Shown: positions 62,477 to 64,000 of the stretch, piece by piece
How the letters are laid out: every line of letters starts with the position of its first letter
Position numbering within the stretch: the stretch's first letter is position 1
Assembly: GCF_019320115.1 (NCBI RefSeq)
Contig: NC_089588.1
Span: forward strand, 121,030,837 to 121,094,836
Source of the DNA: Miscanthus floridulus
Taxonomy: Eukaryota > Streptophyta > Magnoliopsida > Poales > Poaceae
Direction: 5' to 3'
DNA: 64,000 nucleotides
Translations under genes and position numbers: made by a program
Notes under the pieces: model-generated
Told to the model about the DNA's origin: nothing
Databases searched by the model: none
What the model saw: only the letters and a program-made list of their open reading frames with translations

Positions 62477-64000
62477 CACTACCCTAGATATGGACATCAC
62501 TGCCGGTTCAAAAACCCACTTCACTGCCAGATTTTGAACCGACAGTGGCATACCAGCAGTGATGGGGGGTTGACATCACTGCCGGTCCTTAAAAACCGAC
62601 ACTGATCTACAGGAAATAGTGTCGGTTCCTGGCTTCCCCCGGCAGTGTCCAGTTGAACAACACTGCCGGTTTGTAGTGCCAACGGACAGTGATAGTTGCT
62701 TTAAGAGTGTCGGTTCTTGGCTGAAGCCAGCAGTGTTGAGCAAGCCTACACTGTCGGTTCATGGATCAAAGCGGTAGTGTTGTAGTAAATATCAGTGTTG
62801 GTTCATGGATCAAATCGGCAGTGTTCTTGTAACTATCAGTGTCGGTTCATGGTTCAAGCCGGTAGTGTTGAGCAAGACAACACTATCGGTTTGCTTCTAA
62901 CCAGCAGTGATGGTTACGACAACACTGCCAGCTTGTTGCTAACTGGCGGTGATGGCCCGTTCGTATTTTATTGTTTTATAATTTATTTTAATTTATATTT
63001 TTTCGTGGAATCGGGTTTCGCTTTATATACGCTACGTAGACGATAGGTCCATCAATATTAAAAATTATAAATGTTACGATTACAATTCAAATGTTCTTAT
63101 CCACATCTCAATCCCTCAAAATAAAAAAGAAATATTCTTGGACTTCACACATGCTTCTCGGACTTCTTACAATAATCTAGCGAGCCGCTCTGGGCCATAC
63201 TAGTCCTTGTACTTCACGGATTGTGCAATGGAAAATACTCCATCTTTTTCCAATACCTTGGCTAAGATGAATTTTGTCAGCTTCGATTGTAGTGCGACGA
63301 TCTCCATGTCTAGCAGCCTTTCATGCTTATATTTCTTGTGCTATCATTCAAAAAAGATGATATCCAAAGAGGAATAGTAAATCATTTTGTTGAATTATTA
63401 ACAGACATAAATGAAATGAGGATTATACACACCAACTTATCGGCTTCTTCCAATATCCCACTGATGTAGCGAAGCATTGCCCACATTACATAAAACCCGC
63501 ATTCATTGTTTCCCGCCGGCTGTGATAGGTACTTCCCCTCCATTTCGACAACCTTGAATGGGACCGGCGTCCCACCGATATGTCTTCTTCGGACACTGAG
63601 CAACATTAAAAGGAGAAACATTAGAAAGCGGTATGTGTGATTAGAAAATAATAGTTATTAGGATCGCTTACTAATTCAGCACTGCCACCAGTGCATCGAG
63701 ATGATGAAATGGTTTTTTCTTCGAGTCCCACACCTCGAGCAGATTTTTAGCAAGATTAACACAAATGAAGACAAAATGGTTGCTGCAATCATAGAATCCT
63801 AATTATCGAATAATCTTAACAAAAAAAGAAGCATAAAATTAATAGCCAAGAACACATACTCGCAGTTGTAGGCTAGAAGTATGTGGGTTTTCTTTTTCAT
63901 CGTGAATTCATCGAAAATAGCAATCAATCTCTGTTTCAGGTCTTCCACGTCACATCCAATAAGGCCTAGACATGTCCTCTCATTGACATGCATGGGGTCC
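62477..64000 (-). mobile_element. CACTA element B, left part only
   Basis: It begins CACTACCCTAGATATGG within a tandem repeat, followed to about 62960 by many CACTGCCGGTT-type motifs and their inverses. The remainder holds a minus-strand protease gene. The other end is beyond base 64000. The strand is taken from the gene; the 3-bp duplication cannot be tested here. Confidence 0.75.
63179..64000 (-). pseudogene. Ulp1-like (C48) cysteine protease gene of CACTA element B, partial
   Basis: Minus-strand exons: from beyond 64000 to 63860 (ends THILLAYNC), 63782-63672 (NHFVFICVNL, LLEVWDSKK), 63595-63433 (RRRHIGGTPVPF, LSQPAGNNECGFYVMWAML) and about 63341-63179 (LLDMEIVALQSKLTKFILA). Phases join correctly across GT-AG borders. 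The catalytic His (NHF), Asp (WDSKK), Gln (SQPAG) and Cys (NECGF) are all present. A TAG in the last exon follows SVKYKD, where related elements likely have Gln. The fold is that of SUMO proteases; the role in plant CACTA and Mutator elements is not known. The upstream part is outside the window. Confidence 0.75.

Overview
This window is nuclear DNA from a grass, probably a panicoid/andropogonoid relative of sugarcane, Miscanthus, sorghum or maize. The evidence is spliced plant genes, densely nested Tat-type Gypsy, Copia, CACTA, Helitron and MITE elements, and a Cassandra TRIM with a 5S-like region. The species cannot be fixed from sequence alone. There is no rRNA, tRNA, CRISPR or prokaryotic operon.

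Layout. (1) 1-5837: decayed Tat-lineage Gypsy element on the plus strand. (2) 5838-8187: LTR plus gag start of a second Tat family, minus strand. (3) 8188-10434: LTR and gag start of a long-LTR Copia element, minus strand. (4) 10435-10940: GC-rich LTR-like remnant with a 35-G run. (5) 11243-11557: minus-strand C2H2 QALGGH zinc-finger ORF without an ATG. (6) 12581-34262: one host gene, a half-size ABCG transporter on the minus strand. It has eight exons that join to an uninterrupted 716-codon frame with GT-AG junctions throughout. Introns 2 (5.7 kb) and 1 (13.0 kb) are filled with transposons: a Helitron, long-TIR and hAT-like elements, a Copia element holding a solo LTR, and a palindromic MITE cluster between TA microsatellites. 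(7) 34605-60726: a five-layer nest. A CACTA end lies about 340 bp upstream of the ABCG ATG. Inside it is a TGTAACACCC...GTGTTACA LTR, then a full-length Tat Gypsy element (37293-60019), then a 10.5-kb CACTA element (46862-57325, TSD TAA), then a Cassandra TRIM (56271-57020, TSD AATAT). (8) 60727-62476: repeat-rich sequence of unclear origin. (9) 62477-64000: one end of another CACTA element with a minus-strand Ulp1-like protease gene.

The window is one living host gene, perhaps a second small one, in a retrotransposon-rich setting. Nearly all TE reading frames are broken. In the best preserved ones the premature stops are overwhelmingly TAG, as expected if methylated CAG (CHG) sites decay by C-to-T change. 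The most unusual material is the 10.5-kb CACTA element. It carries a TNP2 C-terminal remnant, a captured GRAS-type gene start, an eight-exon transposase/Ulp1 fusion gene, three families of subterminal-like repeats, and a duplicated hairpin with a compensatory base change.
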